The position numbers and the translations under genes are program-made. The notes under the pieces were generated by a model that ran no database searches, was not told the origin of the DNA, and was given only the letters and a program-made list of their open reading frames with translations. From NCBI GenBank assembly GCA_020637235.1, contig JACJWG010000001.1, forward strand, positions 372,001-436,000: a stretch of DNA of 64,000 bases. Direction: 5' to 3'. The stretch's first letter is position 1, and each line of letters starts with the position of its first letter. Of this stretch, positions 50,340 to 58,901 are shown in pieces. This stretch comes from Acidimicrobiaceae bacterium. GTDB lineage: Bacteria; Actinomycetota; Acidimicrobiia; Acidimicrobiales; Ilumatobacteraceae.

Positions 50340-50434
50340 TTCGTGAGCCGGATGCGCACGGGCTGCGCATCGCGCTCACGAATCCCGCTGGTTCGTGAGC
50401 CGGATGCGCACCGGCTGCGCATCGCGCTCACGAA
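50340..50434. repeat. Two copies of the 43-bp palindromic element (52-bp period)
   Basis: Units at 50340-50382 and 50392-50434 are separated by TCCCGCTGG (9 bp), the same period as the array at 10297-10495. Arms TTCGTGAGC / GCTCACGAA and ATGCGCA / TGCGCAT are kept; the loop is GCGCACGGGC or GCGCACCGGC. They fill the gap between tsaD and dusB and may act as the operon's terminator. Confidence 0.9.
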
Positions 50435-50464
50435 GCGGGGCCTGCGTGTCGAGAAGCGCCTGGG

Positions 50465-50470
50465 TAGCCT
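50465..50470 (+). promoter_or_regulatory. Leaderless -10 box of dusB
   Basis: GGGTAGCCT with -10 TAGCCT lies 6 nt before the GTG at 50477. Confidence 0.5.
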
Positions 50471-50476
50471 CGTCGG

Positions 50477-51607
50477 GTGCCTCAGCTGCGGATCGGATCG
50501 TTCACCCCGGCGGCGCCGGTCGTGCTCGCGCCGATGGCCGGCGTCACCAACGCGCCGTTCCGCACGATGTGCCGGACGTTCGCACCGGGCCTCGTGTACG
50601 TGAACGAGATGGTGATGGCCACTGCGGTGCTGCACCGCAATCCGAAGACCGAGAAGATGATGACCTTCGGCGCCGACGAGCACCCGCGCAGCCTGCAGGT
50701 GTACGGCAGCGATCCGGTGGCGATCGGCGAGGCGATCCGGCGCATCTGCGACGAGGGCCGGGTCGACCACGTCGACATGAACTTCGGGTGCCCGGCGGCG
50801 AAGGTCACCCGCAAGGGGGGCGGGGCCGCGGTGCCGGCCAAGCCCAACCTGCTGCGCGCCATCCTGCGCTCGGCAGTCGCCGCAGCCACCCCGTTCGGCG
50901 TGCCGATCACCGCCAAGTTCCGCATCGGGCTGTACGACTCGCTGCTCACCCACCTGAGCACCGGTCGCATCGCGGCCGACGAGGGGGTCGCCGCGATCGC
51001 ATTGCACGCCCGCACGGCCGAGCAGCACTACGCGGGCCAGGCGAACTGGGACGCGATCGGTGAGCTGAAGGCCGCTGTGTCCGAGATCCCGGTGCTCGGC
51101 AACGGCGACATCTGGGAGGCATCGGATGCGGTGGCGATGATGCGCCACACCGGCTGCGACGGCGTGGTGATCGGTCGGGGTTGCCTCGGTCGCCCGTGGT
51201 TGTTCCGCGATCTCGTCGAGGCGCTGAACGGACGGCCGGTGCCCCCGTCGCCCACGCTCGGCGAGGCGACCGAGGTGATGCACCGGCACGCCGGTCTGTT
51301 GAGCGCCCACCTCGGCGAGCACGTCGCGATGCGCGACTTCCGCAAGCACGCCGCCTGGTACCTCACCGGATACCCGGTCGGCGGCGAGCTCCGCCGGCGC
51401 TTCGCGATGGTGAGCACGCTCGCCGAACTCGACGACCTGATCGCCGAGACCGAGCCGAGCACCCGCATCGTCGACGGTGGCGAGCGCATCCGTCGCGGCC
51501 ACACCAACGGCCCCATCCGCGTCGCGCTGCCTGCGGGCTACCTCGACCACCTCGACGACCTCACCGTGCCCGACGACGGTGAGGTGATGGCGCTGAGCGG
51601 TGGCTGA
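50477..51607 (+). CDS. dusB: tRNA-dihydrouridine synthase, DusB-like
   Basis: A 376-residue FMN flavoenzyme reducing uridines in tRNA. VVLAPMAGVTNAPFRTMCR, the catalytic Cys105 in MNFGCPAAKVTRKGGG, AIALHARTAEQHYAG, GNGDIWEASDA and VVIGRGCLGRPWLF match the family, with a helical C-terminal domain. Its end overlaps the start of maf by 8 bp. Confidence 0.93.
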   Translation: MPQLRIGSFTPAAPVVLAPMAGVTNAPFRTMCRTFAPGLVYVNEMVMATAVLHRNPKTEKMMTFGADEHPRSLQVYGSDPVAIGEAIRRICDEGRVDHVDMNFGCPAAKVTRKGGGAAVPAKPNLLRAILRSAVAAATPFGVPITAKFRIGLYDSLLTHLSTGRIAADEGVAAIALHARTAEQHYAGQANWDAIGELKAAVSEIPVLGNGDIWEASDAVAMMRHTGCDGVVIGRGCLGRPWLFRDLVEALNGRPVPPSPTLGEATEVMHRHAGLLSAHLGEHVAMRDFRKHAAWYLTGYPVGGELRRRFAMVSTLAELDDLIAETEPSTRIVDGGERIRRGHTNGPIRVALPAGYLDHLDDLTVPDDGEVMALSGG

Positions 51608-52202
51608 CGTGGGCGACCGCGTGGAGCCGGCCCCCAGGCCGCGGATCGTGCTCGCGTCGGGGTCGCCCCGGCGTCGCGAGCTGCTCGACCAGCTCGGCCT
51701 GCGTTTCGAGGTGCGCCCGGCCGACATCGACGAGTCGGTGCTCGACGGCGAGGAGCCGCGCACGTACGTGGCGCGGCTGAGCCGCGAGAAGGCGGCGGCA
51801 GTCGACGCGGGCGCGGGCGTGCTGGTGATCGCGGCCGACACCACCGTCGACGTCGACGGCACCATCCTCGGCAAGCCCGCCGACGACGCCGAGGCGCGGG
51901 CGATGCTGATGGCGATGTCGGGTCGGCGGCATCACGTGCACACCGGGCTCACCGTGCGCATCGACGACCGTTCGGCCACGTCGGTCACCACCACGGCGGT
52001 CGACGTCGTGGCGATCGACGACGCGCTCGCCTCGTGGTACGTGGCCACCCGCGAACCGTTCGACAAGGCGGGCGGCTACGCGATCCAGGGTGCCGGCGGC
52101 GTGCTCGTCGCGGCCGTCGAGGGCAGTGTGAGCAATGTGATCGGCCTCCCGCTCGCCACGCTGTCGGCACTCGCTCGCGAACTCGGCGTCCGGCTCCCCT
52201 GA
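51600..52202 (+). CDS. maf: Maf-family nucleoside triphosphate pyrophosphatase
   Basis: A 200-residue Maf/HAM1-like protein hydrolysing non-canonical or pyrimidine NTPs. IVLASGSPRRRELLDQLGL, ADTTVDVDGTILGKPADDAEA, HHVHTGLTV and EPFDKAGGYAIQGAGG are hallmark segments. It overlaps dusB and is convergent with the four-paralogue operon. Confidence 0.93.
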   Translation: MADVGDRVEPAPRPRIVLASGSPRRRELLDQLGLRFEVRPADIDESVLDGEEPRTYVARLSREKAAAVDAGAGVLVIAADTTVDVDGTILGKPADDAEARAMLMAMSGRRHHVHTGLTVRIDDRSATSVTTTAVDVVAIDDALASWYVATREPFDKAGGYAIQGAGGVLVAAVEGSVSNVIGLPLATLSALARELGVRLP

Positions 52203-52209
52203 TCACCTC

Positions 52210-52341
52210 CGGACGTTCTGGGTGCCGCGGTTCTGTGTGAGCTGGGGCGGTGAGTCGAGCGCGGCGCCCGGGACCGGTTCTCGGACGTTCTGGGTGCCGC
52301 GGTTCTGTGTGAGCTGGGGCGGTGAGTCGAGCGCGGCGCCC
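52210..52341. repeat. Two exact 60-bp direct repeats (72-bp period)
   Basis: A 60-bp block beginning CGGACGTTCTGGGTGCCGCG occurs identically at 52210-52269 and 52282-52341, separated by 12 bp. It fills the 145-bp gap between maf and the converging membrane-protein gene. Perfect identity implies a recent duplication. It contains no obvious gene and no strong hairpin. Confidence 0.93.
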
Positions 52342-52347
52342 AGGACG

Positions 52348-53940
52348 TCAGTCGGCGGACGCGAGTTCGGTGCCGTCGGGCGCCAACCAGGTCACGTCGA
52401 GCGGGTCGTCGTGGTCGAGGCGGACCACGCCGATGCTGCCGAAGTCGGCCACGCGCACGAGGGTCACCTCCTGGGTGGGACCGTCCGCGCCGTCGCGGAC
52501 GACGGCGCGGGTGGCGAGCCCCTCGGCGTCGGTGATCACCACGTACCGATCGGTCGCCGTGGCGTACACGGTGGTGGCGCGCCCCGCCGGCGGGGTCCAC
52601 ACTTCCGACGACACCTCGCCGCCGGCGCCGGAGATGACCAACCAGCCGCCGACCAGCTCCGCACCCCACGAGCTGCCGTCGCCGCCGCCCACGATCACCG
52701 GGTTCGGGAACGGGTCGCTCGGCGGACGCCGGCTCGTGGCCGCCTGCCACTCGTCGACGGTGACCGGCTCGAGCGCCGCCACCAGGTCGAGCAACTCGTG
52801 CACCGGCACGGTGCCCACCACGGCGACGCGGTGCCCGTCGCCGTCGAACCACGTGGCACCCACCACGCCGCGCACGGCTGCCGACTCGAACAGCGTCACC
52901 CGTCGACCGTTCGACGCGAGTTCGGCGAGGGCCGCTCGTTCTGCCCGCCGCAACGAGTCGGTGTCGATCGGGATCTGGAGGAGGAACTCGTCGATGAACA
53001 CCGTGGGCATCGCCAGCGGCTCGACGGTGACGGTGACGAACTCGAACTCCTCCGGCCGCGCGTACGACGCCCACGAGAACGGTGTGGCGGCGCGCGGCTG
53101 GCCCGTGTACCAGTCGGACGACCCGTCGAACACGACGCGCATCGCGTCGAGCGGTCCGTCGGACGCGGTCAGTTCCGGCAGGTGCTCGAACCGCCGACCG
53201 GCGAGGTCGGTCCCGCGGGCGATCGCCACCAACTCCTCGAGCGACCAGCCGAACCCGGTGACGACGAACCGGGTCGCCCCGACCACCGACGCATCGCCGT
53301 CGGGTGACGGCGCACGTCCGACGATCAGTTCCGTCACGCCGTCGTCGGTGCTCGACACCAGGGCGACCCGCCGGCCGTCGGATCCGCCCGGGGCACCGGT
53401 GACCGAATCGCCGTCCAACACGATCCGGGTCGCGTCGCGACGCAGCGGCGACGGTTCGCCGGGATCGAGTGCGTCGAACGCCAGCCATCGGCCCGACGTG
53501 CGCGTCGACCCCTCGACCGTGAGGAACCGGAACGCGTCGCCGCGCGACGCGGAGCCGTCGTTGGCGAACGACGAGCTCAACACCCAGCCACTGTCCTCGG
53601 GCAACAGCCACGGCGCAGCGAACTCGAGCGCGTCGGGCACCAGCGGATCGCCGCGCTCCGGGGTCCCGGTCGAGCCGGCCGTCGACCCGGCGGTCGGCGT
53701 CGCCGGCGGTGTGCTCGTCGCCGTGGGCGGCACCGGGGGCGTCGCCTCGTCGTCCCACGGCGCGGCGGCCAGCACCCCGCCGGCGAGCAACGCAGCGACC
53801 GCCAGGCCGGCGATCGCTGCGGGCCATCGTGGTGGCGACGGCTCGTCGTCGAAGCGCTGGTCGTCGACGTCGACGCCGACGAAGTCGGCCGGGTCGGTGT
53901 CGCCGAACGCGTCCTGTCGCGGTGGGACGAACTCGATCAT
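52348..53940 (-). CDS. Membrane-anchored protein of the EFxxPRxDAFG family, paralogue A
   Basis: A 530-residue protein of a family I do not recognise. It begins MIEFVPPRQDAFGDTD, the shared motif, then has an acidic cytoplasmic tail (~45 residues), one membrane helix (AAIAGLAVAALLAGGVLAAAPW), a Pro/Thr-rich linker and a ~420-residue outer domain without cysteines. Landmarks shared with B-D are TRTSGRWLAF, VVTGFGWSLEELVAIA, TVDEWQAA and, at the end, VRLDHDDPLDVTWLAPDG. It is the last of four co-directional genes, 22 bp after B. Topology (outer domain outside) is inferred from the N-terminal helix. Confidence 0.8.
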   Translation of the reverse strand: MIEFVPPRQDAFGDTDPADFVGVDVDDQRFDDEPSPPRWPAAIAGLAVAALLAGGVLAAAPWDDEATPPVPPTATSTPPATPTAGSTAGSTGTPERGDPLVPDALEFAAPWLLPEDSGWVLSSSFANDGSASRGDAFRFLTVEGSTRTSGRWLAFDALDPGEPSPLRRDATRIVLDGDSVTGAPGGSDGRRVALVSSTDDGVTELIVGRAPSPDGDASVVGATRFVVTGFGWSLEELVAIARGTDLAGRRFEHLPELTASDGPLDAMRVVFDGSSDWYTGQPRAATPFSWASYARPEEFEFVTVTVEPLAMPTVFIDEFLLQIPIDTDSLRRAERAALAELASNGRRVTLFESAAVRGVVGATWFDGDGHRVAVVGTVPVHELLDLVAALEPVTVDEWQAATSRRPPSDPFPNPVIVGGGDGSSWGAELVGGWLVISGAGGEVSSEVWTPPAGRATTVYATATDRYVVITDAEGLATRAVVRDGADGPTQEVTLVRVADFGSIGVVRLDHDDPLDVTWLAPDGTELASAD

Positions 53941-53962
53941 CCGGCCAGCCCCGTGAGCTCGA

Positions 53963-55510
53963 TCACGATGCCGGCCCCTCCACCGGCGCATCGGCGGCGT
54001 CGAGCCAGCGCACCGTGAACGACTCGTCCGGATCGATCGCCACGACGGTCGCGTACACCGGCCGGTCGCCGATCTGCTCGAGCCGGACCGGTGCGGCCGC
54101 CGGCGAGCCCGGCTGGCTCACCACGATCTGACGGCCGGTCTCGGGCCAGGTGTTGGTCGCGATCACGAACGCGTGGCCGAGCGAGCGCAGCACCCGCAGC
54201 TGCGGCCCCGACTCCGGCGCGAGCTCCACCGTGGCGTCGTAGCTCGGCCCGTAGATCGACAGTCGATCGCCGTCGACGACCGCCTCCCACATCTCGGGCC
54301 CCTGGGCGATCACGGTCGGCTGATCGAACTCCCTGGCCGGGATGCCGACCCCGTTCGCCGTCGTGCGAACGAGCGCTTCCCACTGCCGCGGTGCGGCTCG
54401 CACGGCGTGCACGGCGAGGTCGAGGAGCACGGGCGCCTCGACCGGACCCTGCAGCGTCACGGTCGTCCCGTCGACCGAGTCCCACCTGACGGCGTTCCAC
54501 CCCGACAGCCACAGGTGCGAGCGCACCTGCGGCACGATGCCGAGCCGCTCGAGCTGATCGAGGCGCGCCCGTGACGCACGGTCGAGCGTGTCCGGGTCGA
54601 CCCTCGTCGAGCCGATCAGGTCGACGATCCGGCGATCGACGGGGTCGGACGTGCTGAACGAGATGTCGACGAACTCGTTCGTCCGCGGTCGGATGTACTG
54701 GGTGGAGGCGAGCAACTGGCCGTCGACGAACGAGCCGCTCCACGCCGTGCGCGACGTGCCGGCCGGGCTCATCCCACCGAGCAGCCCGTCGGCTCCGACC
54801 AGATCACCGTACTCGAACGCGCCCGTGCCGAACCGCACTGTCGCGGCCCAGGTGAGCAGGTCGCCGAGTTCGATGCCGTGCGCCGTGAGCCGGAACCTGC
54901 TCCGTGTCCCGGGATCGACGAGCAGGTTCACCACACCGTCGACGTCGCTCCACACGAGCGCATCGGCGTCGCCGGCCGCGACCGGCGTGGCGTCGGCGAC
55001 GAGGGGGTGGTACTCGCCGCTCGACCGCAACGACGACACGGCCAGCCATCGCCCGGTCGTGCGTTCGGCACCCGGTTCGGCCCACAGGTCGACGACGTCG
55101 CCCTCCCAGCGGATCCCCTCGTAGCTCGAGGCGTATGCGAACGTGAAGTCGTCCTCGTCTTGCAGCACGTAGCCGGCGACACCGTCGTCGAGCCAGTCGG
55201 GCAGCGGGCCGTCGGCGATCGACGGGCCGATCGACGGGTCGGCGGGTCCGATCGGGACCGACGTCGCCGTGGTGGGCGTCGGTCGATCCGTCGTGGGCGG
55301 TGCCGCCTGCTCGTCGGCGGACCACGGTGCCGCGGCGAGCACGCCGCCGGCCAGCAGCGCGGTCACACCGCACACGGCCACCGCGGTCAGCCAGCGTGAG
55401 CGGGGTGGCTCGTCGTCGTCCCACCCGGCATCGCCGTCGTCGATCCCCTCGAAATCGGCTGCGTCGCTCGTGCCGAACGCGTCGCGCCGTGGCGGCAGGA
55501 ACTCGATCAC
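53963..55510 (-). CDS. Membrane-anchored protein of the EFxxPRxDAFG family, paralogue B
   Basis: A 515-residue paralogue. GTG start, then the shared IEFLPPRRDAFG motif, AADFEGIDD, one membrane helix (AVAVCGVTALLAGGVLAAAPW, holding a cysteine), a Pro/Thr linker and the outer domain. Family landmarks: ERTTGRWLAVSSL, RLTAHGIELGDLLTW, RQWEALVRTT, and VAIDPDESFTVRWLD near the C-terminus. Its GTG overlaps the stop of C (GTGA), so translation is coupled. Function unknown. Confidence 0.8.
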   Translation of the reverse strand: MIEFLPPRRDAFGTSDAADFEGIDDGDAGWDDDEPPRSRWLTAVAVCGVTALLAGGVLAAAPWSADEQAAPPTTDRPTPTTATSVPIGPADPSIGPSIADGPLPDWLDDGVAGYVLQDEDDFTFAYASSYEGIRWEGDVVDLWAEPGAERTTGRWLAVSSLRSSGEYHPLVADATPVAAGDADALVWSDVDGVVNLLVDPGTRSRFRLTAHGIELGDLLTWAATVRFGTGAFEYGDLVGADGLLGGMSPAGTSRTAWSGSFVDGQLLASTQYIRPRTNEFVDISFSTSDPVDRRIVDLIGSTRVDPDTLDRASRARLDQLERLGIVPQVRSHLWLSGWNAVRWDSVDGTTVTLQGPVEAPVLLDLAVHAVRAAPRQWEALVRTTANGVGIPAREFDQPTVIAQGPEMWEAVVDGDRLSIYGPSYDATVELAPESGPQLRVLRSLGHAFVIATNTWPETGRQIVVSQPGSPAAAPVRLEQIGDRPVYATVVAIDPDESFTVRWLDAADAPVEGPAS

Positions 55511-57090
55511 GGTTCCCTCCCGGCCGGCACGGCAGTGGGACCGTCGACCGGCCGACCGTCGGTGTCGGTCCACGTCACCGTGATCGTTCGCGACGGATCG
55601 ACCGCCACCACGGCCGCGTGGCTCGAGGCGCCGGGTACCTCGACCAGCGGCACCTGCCGTGGGTCGAGGCCGTCCTGCACCACCGTGATCGCCCGGGCCT
55701 CGCTCGTGGTGGCCGCGAGCAGGTACTGCTCGTCGATCCCCCGATAGGTCGCCAGCTCCGTCCCGGCGGGGTCGGTCCACCGTTCGGTGACGAAGGCGGT
55801 GACCGAGCCGATGCCGAACCAGCCGTCCGACACCCACCCGCCCCATCGGTCGCCGCCGCCGAGGTCGACCGCTGCCACCGGTGGCGGCGGGCCGATCGGC
55901 CCCGTGGCTCGGTCGCGCACGTCGAGCAGCAGTTGCCGCCACCGATCGACGTCGGTGGGTCGCAGTTGGACGGCCAGGTCGAGCAGATCGACCAGGTCGT
56001 GCTGGCCGACCACCACGAGTGTCGATCCGTCGCGGAGGCCGATCTCCACCATCGGCGTGCCGGTGCGGCGGCTGATCACGACGTCGACCGGGCGGCCGTC
56101 GTCGGCGAGGTCGTCGAGGCGCCGGCGGGTGTCGCCGGTCATCACGTTCGTGCCCAGCGGCCGGGTGAACGCCAGGTCGTTCACCATCCGTTCCAGCACG
56201 TCGATCTCGACCACCCGAGCCTCTGCCCATCGCCCGGTCGCCGGTTCGTAGAACGAGGTGTGGGCCCGCACCTGGCCCAGGTGGTCGGATCCCACCGGGC
56301 CGCCGCGGTCGACGAGCCACTCGCGAGCCAGCGGCGCGAGTGGGCCGTCGCCCTCGTCGAGGCCGTGCACGTCGATCCGCATCCGGCCGGCGGGTCCGGC
56401 GGGGTCGGGCTCGATCGTCACGACCGCGCCGATGATCGCGAGGTCCGCCAGGTCGACCCCGAACGACGTGATCGCGAGTCGCACGCCGTCCCCGACCACG
56501 TCGAGGGTGGTGATGCCGTCGGCGTCGACGGTCCGCACGCCGCGGCGGGACGCCGCACCGGTCCCGAGTTCGACCTGGACGCCGTCGCGCCGCAGCGGCG
56601 TACCACCGCCTGCGCCGGTGATCACCACCCAGGTGCCGGTGGTGCGGCCGAAGGACGCGCCGTGCCAGAGATCGACCGGGTTCCCGAGGGGACCGGCGGT
56701 GGCCGACGACGAGCCGGCGTCGACGATGCGGAACCTCGAGGTGTCGTCGATGACCCAGCCCCGCGCCTCGACCGGCAGACCCGCCACCTGATCGATGATC
56801 GACACGGGCCCGGTGCGCGCCGGCGGCATGGGCGCCGTGGTGCCCGCGGTGCCAGCGGTGCCCGCGGTGGTGGGGGGCGACGAGCTGCCGTCGCTCGACC
56901 ACGGCGACGCGGCCAGCACGCCGGCGGTGATCAGCGCACCCACGCCGACCGCGGCGAGCACCCCGAGCCAGCGCGACCGTGCTGGCCGGTCGTCGCCGTC
57001 CCACGGCGGCTCGTTCCAGGCGTCGTCGGCGACGTCGGGGTCGTGGTCGCCGCCGAAGGCGTCGCGCCGAGGCGGGAGGAACTCGATCAC
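55507..57090 (-). CDS. Membrane-anchored protein of the EFxxPRxDAFG family, paralogue C
   Basis: A 527-residue paralogue. GTG start, IEFLPPRRDAFG, acidic tail, membrane helix (WLGVLAAVGVGALITAGVLAASPW), a Gly/Thr linker with AGTAGTAGT, then the outer domain. Landmarks: GRTTGTWVVI, LAITSFGVDLADLAIIGAVV, DVDRWRQLLLDV, VAVDPSRTITVTWTDTDGRPVDGP. GTGA overlaps both with D upstream and with B downstream. Function unknown. Confidence 0.8.
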   Translation of the reverse strand: MIEFLPPRRDAFGGDHDPDVADDAWNEPPWDGDDRPARSRWLGVLAAVGVGALITAGVLAASPWSSDGSSSPPTTAGTAGTAGTTAPMPPARTGPVSIIDQVAGLPVEARGWVIDDTSRFRIVDAGSSSATAGPLGNPVDLWHGASFGRTTGTWVVITGAGGGTPLRRDGVQVELGTGAASRRGVRTVDADGITTLDVVGDGVRLAITSFGVDLADLAIIGAVVTIEPDPAGPAGRMRIDVHGLDEGDGPLAPLAREWLVDRGGPVGSDHLGQVRAHTSFYEPATGRWAEARVVEIDVLERMVNDLAFTRPLGTNVMTGDTRRRLDDLADDGRPVDVVISRRTGTPMVEIGLRDGSTLVVVGQHDLVDLLDLAVQLRPTDVDRWRQLLLDVRDRATGPIGPPPPVAAVDLGGGDRWGGWVSDGWFGIGSVTAFVTERWTDPAGTELATYRGIDEQYLLAATTSEARAITVVQDGLDPRQVPLVEVPGASSHAAVVAVDPSRTITVTWTDTDGRPVDGPTAVPAGREP

Positions 57091-58691
57091 GGGATCACGG
57101 CTCCCGAAGCGTCGACCGGGCCCTCGACGGGCTGACCTTCGTGGTCGAACCAGGTCACCGAGTAGGGCACCGCGGGGTCGAGCTCCACCACCGTGGCGAG
57201 CACCCCGGTGCCACGGCGCTCCACCAGCCGCGCCGTCTGCGGCTCGGCGCCCTCCTGCGCCACGATCACCGATCGAGCCTCGTCGGGGAAGGTGGTGGTG
57301 ATGCGGAGGAACGCCTGGTCGATCGAGCGGTACTCCACGAGCTGCGGACCCCGCCCGTACCGGAACGGCTCGTACACGCCGCTGCCGTCGGCGCTGATGA
57401 GGAACGTGCCGTCGACCACCTCGGCCGACCACGTGCCACGCACGGCGAGCACGGTGCGCTCAGGCTCGCGCGTGTCCACGTGCTCCAGCTCGCCGGCCCA
57501 CGAGTCGATCAGCAGCTGCTCCCATTCCACCGCGGTGGCCGGACGGAGTGATCCGATCAGGTCGAGCACCGCCGTCGGTCCCGAGGCGGAGGCGACGACG
57601 AGGTCGAGGTCGCCCTGCCAGGGCATCCGGGCCACCACGGCGCCGCTGCCCACCAGCTCGCGCAGCTCGACGACGACCGAGCGCCGGGCGAGATCGTCGA
57701 GGCGGCGCTGCACCTCGAGCGTCAGGTCGTCGGGCGCGAGCGGCGCGGTGACGAACAGGTCGTGGATCCGCTGCGCAGCCGCATCGATGCGCTGCAGCGC
57801 GGCGAGCGCCCACCCGCCGTCCACCGGATCGACGAGTTGGGTGACGGCCACGGTGTCGCCGAGCGCCTGCACCATCGGCTCGGTGACCACCCCGTCCGTC
57901 GGGACCTGGGTGAGACCGGCGAGCGCGCCCCCGTCGGTCTGCAGCGCGGCGAGGTCGAAGCGGCGGACGTTGCCCTCCCACACGAATCCCACCTCGGCAG
58001 CGACGGCCACCATCGCCGCCAGGTCGAGGCCGAAGCCGGTGACGACCACCACCGATTCCGGCTCCTCGGGCACCCGTACCTCGATCCGCACCACGCCGTC
58101 GGCGCTGATCGTGAGCAGCGCCGGACGGTCGCCGGCAGCGATGCGCACGCCGCCGGGGCGCAGCCGCTGGTACCCCTGACGGCCGCCCTCGGCGAGGTCG
58201 ACGGCGAGCCACCGCCCCGACGTGCGCGTCACGTCGTCGCCCGACACCAACACGGCGGACGCCATCGCCTGCCAGATCGTCGAACCCGGCTCGAACGACA
58301 TCGCCCACACCACCTGCTGGCGCGAGCCCTCGGTCGGCACGAACCCGGCCGGTCCGGTGGGCTGCCCGCGGGGGAGCGTCGGCTCCGTGGCGGGCACCGA
58401 CGCCGGGCGCGGCACCGTGGTGGGCGCGGAGGCCGGCACCGAGGTGGTCGGCGCCGCTGCGGCATCGTCGCCCGACCATGGCTCGGCGGCGACCACGCCA
58501 CCGGCGAGCAGACCGACCACACCCATGGCGGCGAGCACACTCGACCACCGCGTGCGTGGGGCGTCGTCGTCGCCCCAGTCGGCGAGATCCTGGTCGTCGA
58601 GGCCGACGAAGTCCGCGGTCGACCGTTCGCCGAAGGCATCTCCCCGCGGCGCCAGGAACTCGATCTCGACCTCGCCTCGGTTCGGCGGCAT
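57087..58691 (-). CDS. Membrane-anchored protein of the EFxxPRxDAFG family, paralogue D (first gene)
   Basis: A 534-residue paralogue and first gene of the operon. It starts MPPNRGEVEIEFLAPRGDAFG, ten residues longer than the others before the motif, then STADFVGLDDQD, a membrane helix (VLAAMGVVGLLAGGVVAAEPW), a Pro/Thr linker and the outer domain. Landmarks: TRTSGRWLAVDLA, VVVTGFGLDLAAMVAVAAEV, AVEWEQLLIDSW, VELDPAVPYSVTWFDHEGQPVEGP. The ATG at 58691 is preferred over 58700 because the GACAAT -10 box overlaps the earlier ATG. It overlaps C by 4 bp. Confidence 0.8.
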   Translation of the reverse strand: MPPNRGEVEIEFLAPRGDAFGERSTADFVGLDDQDLADWGDDDAPRTRWSSVLAAMGVVGLLAGGVVAAEPWSGDDAAAAPTTSVPASAPTTVPRPASVPATEPTLPRGQPTGPAGFVPTEGSRQQVVWAMSFEPGSTIWQAMASAVLVSGDDVTRTSGRWLAVDLAEGGRQGYQRLRPGGVRIAAGDRPALLTISADGVVRIEVRVPEEPESVVVVTGFGLDLAAMVAVAAEVGFVWEGNVRRFDLAALQTDGGALAGLTQVPTDGVVTEPMVQALGDTVAVTQLVDPVDGGWALAALQRIDAAAQRIHDLFVTAPLAPDDLTLEVQRRLDDLARRSVVVELRELVGSGAVVARMPWQGDLDLVVASASGPTAVLDLIGSLRPATAVEWEQLLIDSWAGELEHVDTREPERTVLAVRGTWSAEVVDGTFLISADGSGVYEPFRYGRGPQLVEYRSIDQAFLRITTTFPDEARSVIVAQEGAEPQTARLVERRGTGVLATVVELDPAVPYSVTWFDHEGQPVEGPVDASGAVIP

Positions 58692-58698
58692 CGTGCCC

Positions 58699-58704
58699 AT
58701 TGTC
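58699..58704 (-). promoter_or_regulatory. Leaderless -10 box of the four-paralogue operon
   Basis: On the minus strand GACAAT (58704-58699) lies 7 nt before the ATG at 58691. No Shine-Dalgarno sequence is present. It is the only promoter-like site seen for the four genes, which otherwise overlap or nearly so. Confidence 0.45.
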
Positions 58705-58750
58705 CCACCGCCGACGACCGGGGGGAACTCGGATCGCCGACGGATCCGCG

Positions 58751-58777
58751 TTAGCACTCGCGGCTTGCGGTTGCTAA
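58751..58777 (+). promoter_or_regulatory. CIRCE operator 1 (HrcA site), imperfect
   Basis: TTAGCACTC-N9-GGTTGCTAA matches the CIRCE consensus TTAGCACTC-N9-GAGTGCTAA with two mismatches in the right arm. It overlaps the -35 region of the groESL promoter. Confidence 0.8.
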
Positions 58778-58800
58778 CGACGCCAGGATCGGCGTAACCT
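58771..58800 (+). promoter_or_regulatory. groESL promoter
   Basis: TTGCTA (58771-58776), an 18-bp spacer and TAACCT (58795-58800) give a vegetative-type promoter lying between and within the two CIRCE elements. Confidence 0.6.
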
Positions 58801-58826
58801 TGGCACTCGTCACGGTCGAGTGCTAA
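58800..58826 (+). promoter_or_regulatory. CIRCE operator 2 (HrcA site)
   Basis: TTGGCACTC-N9-GAGTGCTAA matches the CIRCE consensus with one mismatch and covers the expected transcription start. HrcA repressor bound here would block groESL until heat shock; hrcA itself is not in this window. Confidence 0.9.
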
Positions 58827-58901
58827 CCGCTCCGGCACGCCCGGCGGCGCTCCCGGCCGACCTCTCAACCACACGTGTATCAGCCAATGGAGGCCTGCAC
58901 C

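Noticed and set aside
53963..57004. A single 1013-residue fusion of paralogues B and C
   Set aside because: The upstream part of this frame is out of phase with C's real protein; B has its own GTG with the shared IEFLPPRRDAFG start, overlapping the C stop as GTGA.
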